Below are positions 1-6,568 of a stretch of 7,421 bases of DNA, piece after piece (the first letter of the stretch is position 1; each line of letters begins with the position of its first letter). Origin of the DNA: an uncultured Opitutaceae bacterium (GTDB taxonomy: Bacteria > Verrucomicrobiota > Verrucomicrobiia > Opitutales > Opitutaceae); the NCBI GenBank assembly GCA_903885525.1, contig CAISJA010000124.1:1-7421 (forward strand), given 5' to 3'. Made by a program: the position numbers and the translations under genes. The notes beneath the pieces are model-generated. The model saw nothing but the letters and a program-made list of their open reading frames with translations, was not told the DNA's origin and made no database searches.

Positions 1-564
1 ATGCCACGGGCTGGCGGAGAGGTTGAGCAGCAGGTCGGGCTGGCGGGCGGCGAGCCATTGCACCGGGTCGAGGTCGTAGAGCCGGCGGGTGGGGATGCTT
101 TCCTGGGTCCAGATGTCCTCGCAGATCGTGATGGCGATGCGCCGCCCGCCAAAGTGCAGCAGCAGCGGCTCGCGGGCCGGTTCAAAATAGCGGTCCTCGT
201 CAAAGACGTCGTAGGTGGGGAGCAGGCATTTGTGGGCGGTGGCGACGATGCGCCCCTCGTGGCAGAAGGCGGCGGCGTTGAACGCGCCCCGGCCGCGGCC
301 GGCAGGGTTGGCGACCACGGTGCCGAGCACGGCCGGCACGGCCCCGATCTCGGCGGCGAGTGCGCAGGTGGCCTGCTCCACGTCGGCCACAAAGTGTTTC
401 TTGAAGAGCAGGTCGCGCGGCGGGTAGCTGCAGACGGCCAGCTCGGGGAAGATAACCAGCTCGGCACCCTGCCCGACCAAGGCGCGGTAGGCGTCGAGAA
501 TGCGACGGCGGTTGCCGGCGAGGTCACCGACGGTGGTGTTGATCTGGGCCAGGCCGATGCGCAT
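1..564 (-). CDS. nadE: Glutamine-dependent NAD+ synthetase, N-terminal glutaminase part (partial)
   Basis: The 188 visible residues form the nitrilase-fold glutaminase domain of NadE; the gene runs off the left edge, so the C-terminal NAD synthetase domain is not seen. In this family the domain frees ammonia from glutamine, which the synthetase domain uses to amidate nicotinic acid adenine dinucleotide to NAD+ in the cytoplasm. The protein starts MRIGLAQINTTVGD, the usual start of the family. The catalytic triad is present: Glu41 (FPEL), Lys112 (AHKCLLPTYDVFDE) and Cys148 (ITICEDIW). The end of the visible part, LNLSASPWH, is also family-typical. The ATG at 562-564 is chosen because it gives this conserved start; no clear Shine-Dalgarno precedes it. 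It lies 176 bases downstream of guaB on the same strand, with a MITE-like element between them, so cotranscription is possible but uncertain. The fused glutaminase marks the glutamine-dependent form, not the short ammonia-dependent one. Confidence 0.93.
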   Translation of the reverse strand, partial: MRIGLAQINTTVGDLAGNRRRILDAYRALVGQGAELVIFPELAVCSYPPRDLLFKKHFVADVEQATCALAAEIGAVPAVLGTVVANPAGRGRGAFNAAAFCHEGRIVATAHKCLLPTYDVFDEDRYFEPAREPLLLHFGGRRIAITICEDIWTQESIPTRRLYDLDPVQWLAARQPDLLLNLSASPWH

Positions 565-621
565 GCGCGGATCAACTTGAGGACAGCCCGGCGGACTGCA
601 ACCCCTTCCCGGCGCGAGTCT

Positions 622-630
622 GACCGCGGG
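622..630. repeat. Left copy of 9-bp target-site duplication
   Basis: GACCGCGGG directly abuts the left terminal inverted repeat of the 96-bp element and is identical to the copy at 727-735. Removing the element and one copy leaves a plausible 71-base guaB-nadE spacer. Confidence 0.78.
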
Positions 631-726
631 CACGGTCTTTTGTTTTGGCCTGGCCGTCAGAGAAGGCTGGGCTTCGCGTCCTCGTGATCATTCAGAGGGA
701 ACGATGCCTCAAAACAAAAGACCGTG
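631..726. mobile_element. MITE-like element, 96 bp, with perfect 17-bp terminal inverted repeats
   Basis: The left end (631-647) reads CACGGTCTTTTGTTTTG and the right end (710-726) is its exact reverse complement, CAAAACAAAAGACCGTG. The 62-base interior has no usable ORF and shows only weak local pairing. A perfect 9-bp direct repeat, GACCGCGGG, abuts each end. Perfect terminal inverted repeats immediately inside a perfect direct repeat are the signature of a transposed element with its target-site duplication. At 96 bp it cannot encode a transposase, so it would be a non-autonomous miniature element moved in trans. Nine-base duplications are known for several IS families (for example IS1, IS4 and some IS5 or IS256 relatives), and I cannot assign one. 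Read from the guaB side, the RNA could form a 17-bp stem with a 62-base loop. A structured regulatory RNA is the alternative, but it would not explain the direct repeats. Confidence 0.8.
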
Positions 727-735
727 GACCGCGGG
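727..735. repeat. Right copy of 9-bp target-site duplication
   Basis: GACCGCGGG starts at the base after the right inverted repeat ends and matches 622-630 exactly. It ends five bases before the guaB stop codon (741-743), so the insertion just misses the coding sequence. Confidence 0.78.
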
Positions 736-740
736 GCCGA

Positions 741-2303
741 TCAGCCTTTGCGCGTGGCGACCTCGATGACGTCGTGCGGGGCGGCTTCTTTCTGGCCGGC
801 GGGCGTGACGCGGATGTAGCGGGCCTTGGCGCGAAGGGCGGGCAGGGTGCGGGCACCGAGGTAGCCCATGCCGGACTGTACGCCGCCGATGAGGGTGCCG
901 AGCACGTCGTCCACCGCCCCGGACACCTCCTTGAGTGCCTCGATGCCTTCGGCGGCGACCTTGCGGACGGTGTCGTGCCTGTCGTGGCCGTAACGGGATG
1001 CCGAGCCGGCCTTCATGGCGGCGTGCGAGCCCATGCCGCGGTACTGCTTGTAGAGCTTGCCCGAAATTTCCATGATCTCGCCGGGGGCCTCGCGGCAGCC
1101 GGCGAGCAGGCCGCCGAGGATCACGGCGTCGGCGAGGGTGAGCGCCTTCACGATGTCACCGGACTTGGTGATGCCGCCATCGGCGATGAGGCGGACGCCC
1201 TTTCTCGCCGCGCCGAGGCCGGCGACATACAGCGCGGTCAGCTGGGGGATGCCCACCCCGGCGACGAGGCGGGTGGTGCAGATCGAGCCCGGGCCCTGGC
1301 CGACCTTGATGGCGTTGGCCCCGCAGTCGGAGAGGTATTCGACGCCGGCGCCGCTGGTCACGTTGCCCGCGATGATCGGCAGGTGGGGAAAGGCCCCGCG
1401 GACGAGCCGCACCATCGCACCGACGCCGGTCGTGTGGCCGTGGGCCGTCGAGACGGCGACGCAATCGACGTTTTCCTCCACCAGGGCACCGACCTGGGCG
1501 AGGATGCGGCGGTGGTCGAGCTCGCCGTCCGGGTGGCGAACCGGGGAGAGGGCGGCGCCGACGACGAGGCGGAAATGGGCGTCGCGGGCCGGCTTGCGGC
1601 GGGACTTGGCCTCGGTGGTGATGCGCTCGACGTCGGAGAAGGTCACCAGGCCGCAGAGGTGATCGGCATCATCGACCACGAGCATCTTGTGGATGCCGAC
1701 GTGCTGGGTGAAAAAGGCGTCGGCAGCGCGGATCGGATCGGGCTGGAGGTCGCGCTCATGGACGGTGAGGATATCGGCGCGCGGGACCATGGCTTCGCTG
1801 ACCTGCTTGGCCTTGTAGCGTTCGCGCACGGTGCTGCCGGGCAGGAGGCCGATGAGTTTGCCGCCCCGGTCGAGGACGGGGAAGGTGCGGAATTCAAAGC
1901 GGCGTTGCTCGATGAGGACGAGAACGTCGCCCACGGTATCTTGGGGGGAGACGGTGATCGGGTCCTGGATCAGGCCGTGGATATGGCGTTTGACGCGGGC
2001 CACCTCGCGCACCTGGTCCTTGGCCGGCAGGTTGTGGTGGATGAGGCCGAGGCCGCCGTTCAGCGCCATCGCGATCGCCATGCCGGATTCGGTGACGGTG
2101 TCCATGTCCGAGGAGATGACCGGAATCTGGAGGCGCAGGCCCTCGGCGAGGGAGGTAGTGAGATCGGCGTCCTTGGGCAGGATGTCGCTGTAGAGTGTGG
2201 CCAGGGAGACGTCGTCGTACGTCAAGGCGCTGGGCAGGTTTGCCGGGAAGAACTGGCCGGCAGGCAGGTAGAAGTCGGAATCGGCGGCAACAGGCTTGGT
2301 CAT
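741..2303 (-). CDS. guaB: Inosine-5'-monophosphate dehydrogenase
   Basis: This 520-residue protein should oxidise IMP to XMP with NAD+, the committed step of guanine nucleotide synthesis, in the cytoplasm. The N-terminal barrel segment contains LTYDDVSL (27-34) and MDTVTES (67-73). A tandem CBS regulatory module occupies about 112-232. The catalytic loop GPGSICTTR has the nucleophile Cys342. The IMP phosphate loop IADGG is at 373-377. KQYRGMGS is at 419-426 and the mobile-flap Arg-Tyr pair is Arg437-Tyr438. The length is slightly above the usual 485-500 residues because of an N-terminal extension of about 20. Several positions are odd. The nearly invariant Asp of the (I/V)D(S/T)(A/S)HGH motif is Ser285 (VSTAHGH). 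The usual GS of the second phosphate loop is GG (397-398), and one residue is missing just before it. A CBS-bearing GMP reductase is a less likely alternative. The ATG at 2301-2303 gives the full conserved N-terminus; no strong Shine-Dalgarno is seen. Confidence 0.93.
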   Translation of the reverse strand: MTKPVAADSDFYLPAGQFFPANLPSALTYDDVSLATLYSDILPKDADLTTSLAEGLRLQIPVISSDMDTVTESGMAIAMALNGGLGLIHHNLPAKDQVREVARVKRHIHGLIQDPITVSPQDTVGDVLVLIEQRRFEFRTFPVLDRGGKLIGLLPGSTVRERYKAKQVSEAMVPRADILTVHERDLQPDPIRAADAFFTQHVGIHKMLVVDDADHLCGLVTFSDVERITTEAKSRRKPARDAHFRLVVGAALSPVRHPDGELDHRRILAQVGALVEENVDCVAVSTAHGHTTGVGAMVRLVRGAFPHLPIIAGNVTSGAGVEYLSDCGANAIKVGQGPGSICTTRLVAGVGIPQLTALYVAGLGAARKGVRLIADGGITKSGDIVKALTLADAVILGGLLAGCREAPGEIMEISGKLYKQYRGMGSHAAMKAGSASRYGHDRHDTVRKVAAEGIEALKEVSGAVDDVLGTLIGGVQSGMGYLGARTLPALRAKARYIRVTPAGQKEAAPHDVIEVATRKG

Positions 2304-2546
2304 GTTGCCGCAGACGAGTTGATCCCGGCGCGGAAAACCTCAACGATTAATTTTCCCGCCGCGGTGGTGGGCGGGGCCGCCGCGCGGTGGGCAACGGCCG
2401 CACCGGAGGAAATGTGCGGGTGCCGCTGGGGGGGAGCAGTGCCGCCCGGATGACGCGGGCGAAGCGGCTGACCGGCCGGAGTGCCATCCCTGATGGCAAC
2501 GGTGGTTGCTCTCCTGCCCGCAGCCTGCACACTGCCGGCTTCTCCG
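2304..2546. promoter_or_regulatory. Divergent intergenic region between guaB and menC
   Basis: These 243 bases separate the divergently transcribed guaB and menC genes and must carry promoters for both unless starts are misplaced. The only AT-rich patch, 2334-2354 (around ATTAATTTT), lies about 30-50 bases upstream of guaB and is the best place for the guaB promoter. It is flanked by the short inverted repeat GGAAAA/TTTTCC (2332-2337 and 2351-2356). I could not identify convincing -35/-10 pairs for either direction. The rest is very GC-rich, with a run of seven G near 2438-2444. Small open frames here have no family features. Confidence 0.5.
2482..2498 (+). repeat. Perfect 7-bp hairpin in the menC leader
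   Basis: TGCCATC and GATGGCA pair perfectly around a CCT loop, about 50 bases before the menC start. No T tract follows, so it is not an intrinsic terminator. It may be an operator-like palindrome or an mRNA leader structure, or it may be chance in GC-rich DNA. Confidence 0.4.
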
Positions 2547-3542
2547 ATGGCGTATCTTTTCTCATTCAAGTCCTACCGCCGCACGCTGGCGACGCCGTTG
2601 CGGACGGCTCATGGATGGTGGGCTGAGCGGGAGGGGCTGCTGGTGCGACTGGAGGACGAGCACGGCAGGGCCGGCTACGGTGAGGCCGCTCCGATCGATT
2701 GGTTTGGCCGCGAGACGCTGGCCGAGGTGGTGGCAGCGGCGCGGCAGTTGACCGGGAAAATCCCGGCGGCCGCTCTCGAGGCGGTGCCGGCGGCGCTCGG
2801 CTCGCTTCGCTTTGCCCTCGCGGAGGCCCGGACGCCCGCCGGGGCGGGGGCGGGCGACCGGAGACTGCCGGTGGCTTCGCTGCTGCCCGCAGGACGGGCG
2901 GCACTCGGGTTGCTGCCGGCGCGGCTGGCCGCCGGGTTTCTCGCCCTGAAATGGAAGGTGGGGGTGGAGCGGCCGGACGAAGAACTTGGGCTGCTGGATG
3001 ACTTGCTCGCGGCGCTGCCGGCCTATGTGAAGTTGCGGCTGGACGCCAACGGGGCGTGGGACCGCCGGCAGGCCCGGCGGTGGCTGGAACGATGCGCGGA
3101 CCGCCCGGTGGAATTTATCGAGCAACCGCTCGCCCCGGAGGACCGCGACGGGCTGCATGGCCTGGCGCGGGATTATCCGGTGAAGCTCGCCTTGGATGAA
3201 GCGGTGGTCTCGCTCGCCGAGGCGGTCCGCTGGCAGTCGGAGGGCTGGCCGGGCCTGTTTGTCATCAAGCCGGCGCTGTGTGGACCGTGGGCCGAACTGG
3301 AGGCCTGGGCCGCCCGGACCAAGGCCGATGTGGTGATTTCCAGCGCCATCGAAACGGCGCTGGGCCGAAGCGCGGTGGTGCGGCGGGTGCTGGCCGGCGG
3401 GCTCACCCAGCGGGCCCTGGGGCTGGGGGTGGGCGGAATTTTCGGCGACAGGTTGTGGGACGGCCCGGAGACCGGTCCGTGGCTGGACCAGCAGTGGAGT
3501 GAAGCCATCAACCCGGAGGCGCTGTGGAACGCGCTGAACTAG
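2547..3542 (+). CDS. menC: o-Succinylbenzoate synthase (enolase superfamily)
   Basis: This 331-residue enzyme should dehydrate SHCHC to o-succinylbenzoate in classical menaquinone synthesis, in the cytoplasm. The N-terminal capping domain includes YGEAAPIDWFG (44-54), and a beta-barrel domain follows. The whole catalytic set of the muconate-lactonising/OSBS group is visible. The KxK motif is LKWKVG, with Lys135 and Lys137. The metal ligands are Asp166 (LRLDANGAW), Glu192 (FIEQPL) and Asp217 (LALDEAV). The second catalytic Lys is Lys241 (FVIKPALCG). The start is set at the ATG 2547-2549, because MAYLFSFKSYRRTL begins like the family. An in-frame GTG at 2481 would add 22 residues that look unlike the family and has no ribosome binding site. 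The last 19 bases overlap menE, whose product performs the next step, so N-succinylamino acid racemase or dipeptide epimerase activity is unlikely as the main role. Confidence 0.93.
   Translation: MAYLFSFKSYRRTLATPLRTAHGWWAEREGLLVRLEDEHGRAGYGEAAPIDWFGRETLAEVVAAARQLTGKIPAAALEAVPAALGSLRFALAEARTPAGAGAGDRRLPVASLLPAGRAALGLLPARLAAGFLALKWKVGVERPDEELGLLDDLLAALPAYVKLRLDANGAWDRRQARRWLERCADRPVEFIEQPLAPEDRDGLHGLARDYPVKLALDEAVVSLAEAVRWQSEGWPGLFVIKPALCGPWAELEAWAARTKADVVISSAIETALGRSAVVRRVLAGGLTQRALGLGVGGIFGDRLWDGPETGPWLDQQWSEAINPEALWNALN
3515..3519 (+). promoter_or_regulatory. Shine-Dalgarno of menE, inside the end of menC
   Basis: GGAGG lies four bases before the GTG at 3524. It is the clearest ribosome binding site in the window. 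It supports a menE start that overlaps menC by 19 bases, against the later TTG (3551) or GTG (3563) candidates. Confidence 0.6.
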
Positions 3543-4771
3543 CCCGCCGGTTGGGAAGCACCGTGGCCGCCGGCGCGGAGCGCACGGTGATTGCAGAGGC
3601 TGATCCCCGCCGGTTCATGGCGGTGTTTGCCGCCGCGGTGGCCGGGCGCGGCGAGGTGTTTTTGACCGATCCCGCGTGGGGCGCGCGCGAACGGGGGCAA
3701 GTGGAGGCCGGGCTGGCGGCGACACCTCCCGGCCATGAGGCCGAACGCGGCTGGCTGATGATCCCCACCGGCGGATCGTCTGGGGCGCTCCGTTTTGCCC
3801 GGCATGACCAGGGGACGGTAGCGGCGGCGGTCGAGGGATTCTGCCAGCACTTTTGCCTCGGGCCGGTCCATGCCGTCGGCGTGCTGCCCCTGCACCACGT
3901 GAGCGGTTTCATGGCGTGGATGCGCTGCGTCCTGAGCGGGGGGGCCTACGTGCCGGTGGCTTGGAAAGCGGTGGAGAGCGGGATCTGGCCCGCGTTGCCC
4001 GAACATCCGGGCGGCTGGGTGATTTCGCTCGTGCCGACGCAGTTGGAAAGGCTGTTGCAGGACGATGCGGCCATCGAGCGGCTGCGCCATTTCCGTTGCA
4101 TTTTCCTCGGGGGCGCGCCGGCGTGGAGTGCCTTGCTGGAGGAGGCCGCCGACACAGGCCTGCGGATTTCCACCGGCTATGGGATGACCGAAACCGCGGC
4201 GATGGCCACCGGGCTGCAGCCCGAAGAGTTTCAGGCCGGAGCGCGCAACCAGGGCCGGCCGCTGCCCCAGGTGCGCCTGCGGCTGGAGGCGGACGGGCGG
4301 ATCGTGCTCGCGGGAGAGTCGCTCTTCCGGGGTTATTTTCCCGACTGGGAGGCGAACCGGGAGTTGACCACGGAGGATCTCGGCAGACTCGACCCGGCCG
4401 GGCATCTCACGATGTTGGGCCGGCGCGACGGCCTGATCATCACCGGCGGCGAAAAGGTCCGTCCCGAGGAGGTGGAGGCGGTCCTGCGCGCCACGGGGCA
4501 ATTTTCTGATGTGGCCGTGCTCGGGCTCGCGGATCCGGAGTGGGGGCAGAAAGTCGTGGCGGCCTATGCACCCGGGCCGGAGCCCGAGTGGAGCCTGGTG
4601 CAGGCCGGGCTCGGACGCGCCCTGGCCGCCGCGAAGCGCCCCAAGCAGTTTGTCCTGGTTGCGCCCTGGCCGCGGAATCCGCAGGGCAAGGTCAACCGCC
4701 CCGACCTCGCCGCCGCGGTGCGTGACCGGTTGCAGCTCCAGCGGGAGGACGCGCTGCCCGATTTCCCATGA
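3524..4771 (+). CDS. menE: o-Succinylbenzoate-CoA ligase (acyl-adenylating enzyme)
   Basis: This 415-residue ANL-superfamily enzyme should activate o-succinylbenzoate with ATP and CoA to OSB-CoA, the substrate of MenB. The P-loop-like A3 motif is IPTGGSSGALRFA (80-92). The A5 motif is STGYGMTETA (216-225). The A7 Asp is Asp285 (TEDLGRLD). The hinge and A8 region is GRRDGLIITGGEKVRPEE (299-316). The A10 motif NPQGKVNR carries the adenylation Lys389. The N-terminal subdomain is short, because the P-loop begins near residue 80 instead of about 140-150 as in E. coli MenE; the protein is compact but has every core motif. The usual A3 Lys is Arg90. The GTG start is supported by GGAGG four bases upstream. 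The assignment to OSB rests on the overlap with menC, since ANL enzymes are hard to separate by motif alone. The stop codon overlaps the polX start (ATGA). Confidence 0.9.
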   Translation: MERAELARRLGSTVAAGAERTVIAEADPRRFMAVFAAAVAGRGEVFLTDPAWGARERGQVEAGLAATPPGHEAERGWLMIPTGGSSGALRFARHDQGTVAAAVEGFCQHFCLGPVHAVGVLPLHHVSGFMAWMRCVLSGGAYVPVAWKAVESGIWPALPEHPGGWVISLVPTQLERLLQDDAAIERLRHFRCIFLGGAPAWSALLEEAADTGLRISTGYGMTETAAMATGLQPEEFQAGARNQGRPLPQVRLRLEADGRIVLAGESLFRGYFPDWEANRELTTEDLGRLDPAGHLTMLGRRDGLIITGGEKVRPEEVEAVLRATGQFSDVAVLGLADPEWGQKVVAAYAPGPEPEWSLVQAGLGRALAAAKRPKQFVLVAPWPRNPQGKVNRPDLAAAVRDRLQLQREDALPDFP

Positions 4772-6546
4772 GCAAGGTCAACAAGGCGGGCCTTGCGGAG
4801 GCCCTGACGGAAATCGGCACATTGCTGGAATTGCAGGGCGAGAATCCCTTCAAGATCCGCGCCTACCAAGGCGGGGCCCGGGTGGTGGAGGCGCTGGGCG
4901 AGGAGGAACTGGCGCAGCGGATCGCCGCCGGCACCCTGGATGAGGTCAAGGGCATCGGCGGGGCGTTGGCCCAAAAAATCACGGAGCTGCACCGCACCGG
5001 GCGGCTGGGCTTTCTGGAACAACTCCGGGTGGCGGTGGCGCCCGGCCTGGTGGAAATGCTGGCGGTGCCGGGACTCGGGCCGAAAAAGATCCGGGCGCTG
5101 CACGGCGCTCTGGGCATTGATTCGCTCGCCCGGCTGCAGCAGGCGGCCGAGGCCGACACGATCGCCACCCTGGCGGGATTCGGCGAAAAATCGCAGGGAA
5201 AAATCCTCGCCGGAATCCGCCACCGGGTCGGTTACGGACGCCGGCACCGCTGGGCCGAGGCCGCCCGGGCGGCGGAGGCGCTGCTGGCGGGCCTGCGGAA
5301 ACTGCCCCAGGTGCAGCAGGCCGAGGCCTGCGGCAGCCTGCGCCGGCGGCTGGAGACGGTGGGCGACCTTGATTTTTTGGTGGCGACCGAGGTCCCGGAG
5401 CCGGTGGTGGAGTGGTACGTCAGCCAGCCCAGCGTGGCCGAAATCACGGCCCGGGGCACCACCAAGGCCAGCGTCCGGCTGGAGGGCGGACTGCAGGCCG
5501 ACCTGCGGCTCGTGCCGCCCGCGCAGTTTGCCTTTGCCCTGCATCATTTCACCGGCTCGAAGGACCACAATATCCAGCTGCGCCAGCGCGCCCTCGCGCA
5601 GGGGCATTCCCTGAGCGAATGGGGCCTGTTTCCCGCCGAAGCAAAGCACGGGCCCTCGGGCGAAGACGGTCCGGAGGCCGGTGCCAGGAGCGTCCCGGCC
5701 GCGGACGAAACGGAGCTGTTCTGCCACCTCGGGTTGGACTTCATTCCGCCGGAACTGCGGGAAGGGCTGGGGGAAATCGCGGCCGCGGCCGCCGCCGCCG
5801 GCACCCTGCCCCGGCTGGTGGAGGTGGCGGACCTCCGCGGAGCTTTTCACAACCACACCACGGCGTCGGACGGGCACAACACGCTGGAGGAGATGGTCGC
5901 GGCGGCCGGTGCGCTGGGTTGGGAATATGTGGGCATCGCGGATCACTCGAAATCCAGCGTGCAGGCCTGCGGGCTCGATGAGCTGCGGCTGGCGGAGCAG
6001 GTCGAGGCGATCCGGAGCCTCAATGCCAGCGGGCGCTTCGGCACGCACGTCTTTGCCGGCACGGAGTGCGACATCCTGCCCGACGGCCGGCTCGATTTTG
6101 CCGATGACGTGCTGGCGGCGCTCGATTACGTCGTCGCCTCGGTTCACTCCGCCTTTCAACAGGACCGGGAGACGATGACGCGGCGCATCCTGCGGGCCAT
6201 CGAGCATCCCCACGTGACGATGCTCGGACACCTGACCGGCCGGCTGCTGCTGGAGCGCGAAGGCTACGCGGTGGACCTGGAGCGGATCATCGATGCCGCC
6301 ATCGCCCGGGGTGTCGTGATCGAGCTCAACGCGAACCCCTACCGGCTGGAACTGGACTGGCGCCAGTGGCGAAAGGCCGCGGAAAAGGGCCTGCTCTGCT
6401 CCATCAATCCCGACGCCCACCGGACGGAAGGATTGGCGCACGTCGGCTATGGCGTGGGCATCGCCCGCAAGGGCTGGCTCACGGCGGAGCAGGTGATCAC
6501 GACCTATCCGCTGGCCCGGGTGAAAAAGTGGCTCGCCGCCCGTTGA
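4768..6546 (+). CDS. polX: DNA polymerase/3'-5' exonuclease PolX (family X with PHP domain)
   Basis: This 592-residue protein is a full-length bacterial family X DNA polymerase, a gap-filling enzyme of base excision repair. Its helix-hairpin-helix region covers about 1-150, with VKGIGGALAQKI (60-71) and VPGLGPKKIRAL (100-111). The nucleotidyl-transfer motif GSLRRRLETVGDLDFLV (189-205) supplies Asp200 and Asp202, and Asp245 (QADLRLV) is the third metal ligand. FTGSKDHN (261-268) is family-typical. After a seven-Ala linker (338-344) comes a PHP domain (about 357-592) with all nine expected metal ligands: His361, His363, Asp368, His393, Glu433, His460, His488, Asp549 and His551. In the characterised B. 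subtilis and Thermus enzymes this domain gives 3'-5' exonuclease and AP-site processing. GHLTGR (487-492) has Leu where Pro is usual. The ATG overlaps the menE stop (ATGA). The only purine-rich stretch upstream is too far away, so translation is probably coupled to menE. Confidence 0.96.
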   Translation: MSKVNKAGLAEALTEIGTLLELQGENPFKIRAYQGGARVVEALGEEELAQRIAAGTLDEVKGIGGALAQKITELHRTGRLGFLEQLRVAVAPGLVEMLAVPGLGPKKIRALHGALGIDSLARLQQAAEADTIATLAGFGEKSQGKILAGIRHRVGYGRRHRWAEAARAAEALLAGLRKLPQVQQAEACGSLRRRLETVGDLDFLVATEVPEPVVEWYVSQPSVAEITARGTTKASVRLEGGLQADLRLVPPAQFAFALHHFTGSKDHNIQLRQRALAQGHSLSEWGLFPAEAKHGPSGEDGPEAGARSVPAADETELFCHLGLDFIPPELREGLGEIAAAAAAAGTLPRLVEVADLRGAFHNHTTASDGHNTLEEMVAAAGALGWEYVGIADHSKSSVQACGLDELRLAEQVEAIRSLNASGRFGTHVFAGTECDILPDGRLDFADDVLAALDYVVASVHSAFQQDRETMTRRILRAIEHPHVTMLGHLTGRLLLEREGYAVDLERIIDAAIARGVVIELNANPYRLELDWRQWRKAAEKGLLCSINPDAHRTEGLAHVGYGVGIARKGWLTAEQVITTYPLARVKKWLAAR

Positions 6547-6568
6547 GCGTCCGTTTTCCATCGCAACC

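Noticed and set aside
1..687. 228-codon plus-strand frame at the left edge
   Set aside because: It is antisense to NadE, whose catalytic Glu, Lys and Cys are all visible. It also runs through the inverted-repeat element.
631..726. Reading the inverted repeat as an ordinary guaB intrinsic terminator
   Set aside because: A 62-base loop is far too large for a typical terminator, and the flanking 9-bp direct repeats are unexplained by that model, though a secondary effect on termination is possible.
645..2453. 602-codon open frame on the plus strand opposite guaB
   Set aside because: It is antisense to a clearly conserved IMPDH. Long antisense frames are expected at this GC content, and its translation (Gly/Ala/Asp/Val-rich) shows no family motif.
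2405..2453. Mini-ORF after GGAGGAA at 2412 (13 codons)
   Set aside because: The spacing from GGAGG to ATG is only two bases, the peptide has no recognisable feature, and GC-rich DNA yields such short frames freely.
2481..2546. Upstream in-frame GTG that would lengthen MenC by 22 residues
   Set aside because: The added residues do not resemble the MenC N-terminus, there is no ribosome binding site, and the hairpin lies within this stretch. The ATG at 2547 gives the family-like start.
2547..3542. MenC could instead be an N-succinylamino acid racemase or dipeptide epimerase
   Set aside because: The catalytic residues are shared across these enolase-superfamily groups, but the overlap with menE makes OSB synthesis by far the simplest reading.
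4564..6561. 665-codon open frame on the minus strand opposite polX and the end of menE
   Set aside because: It is antisense to PolX, which has complete polymerase and PHP motifs. The translation is rich in Arg, Gly, Gln and His with no domain signature.
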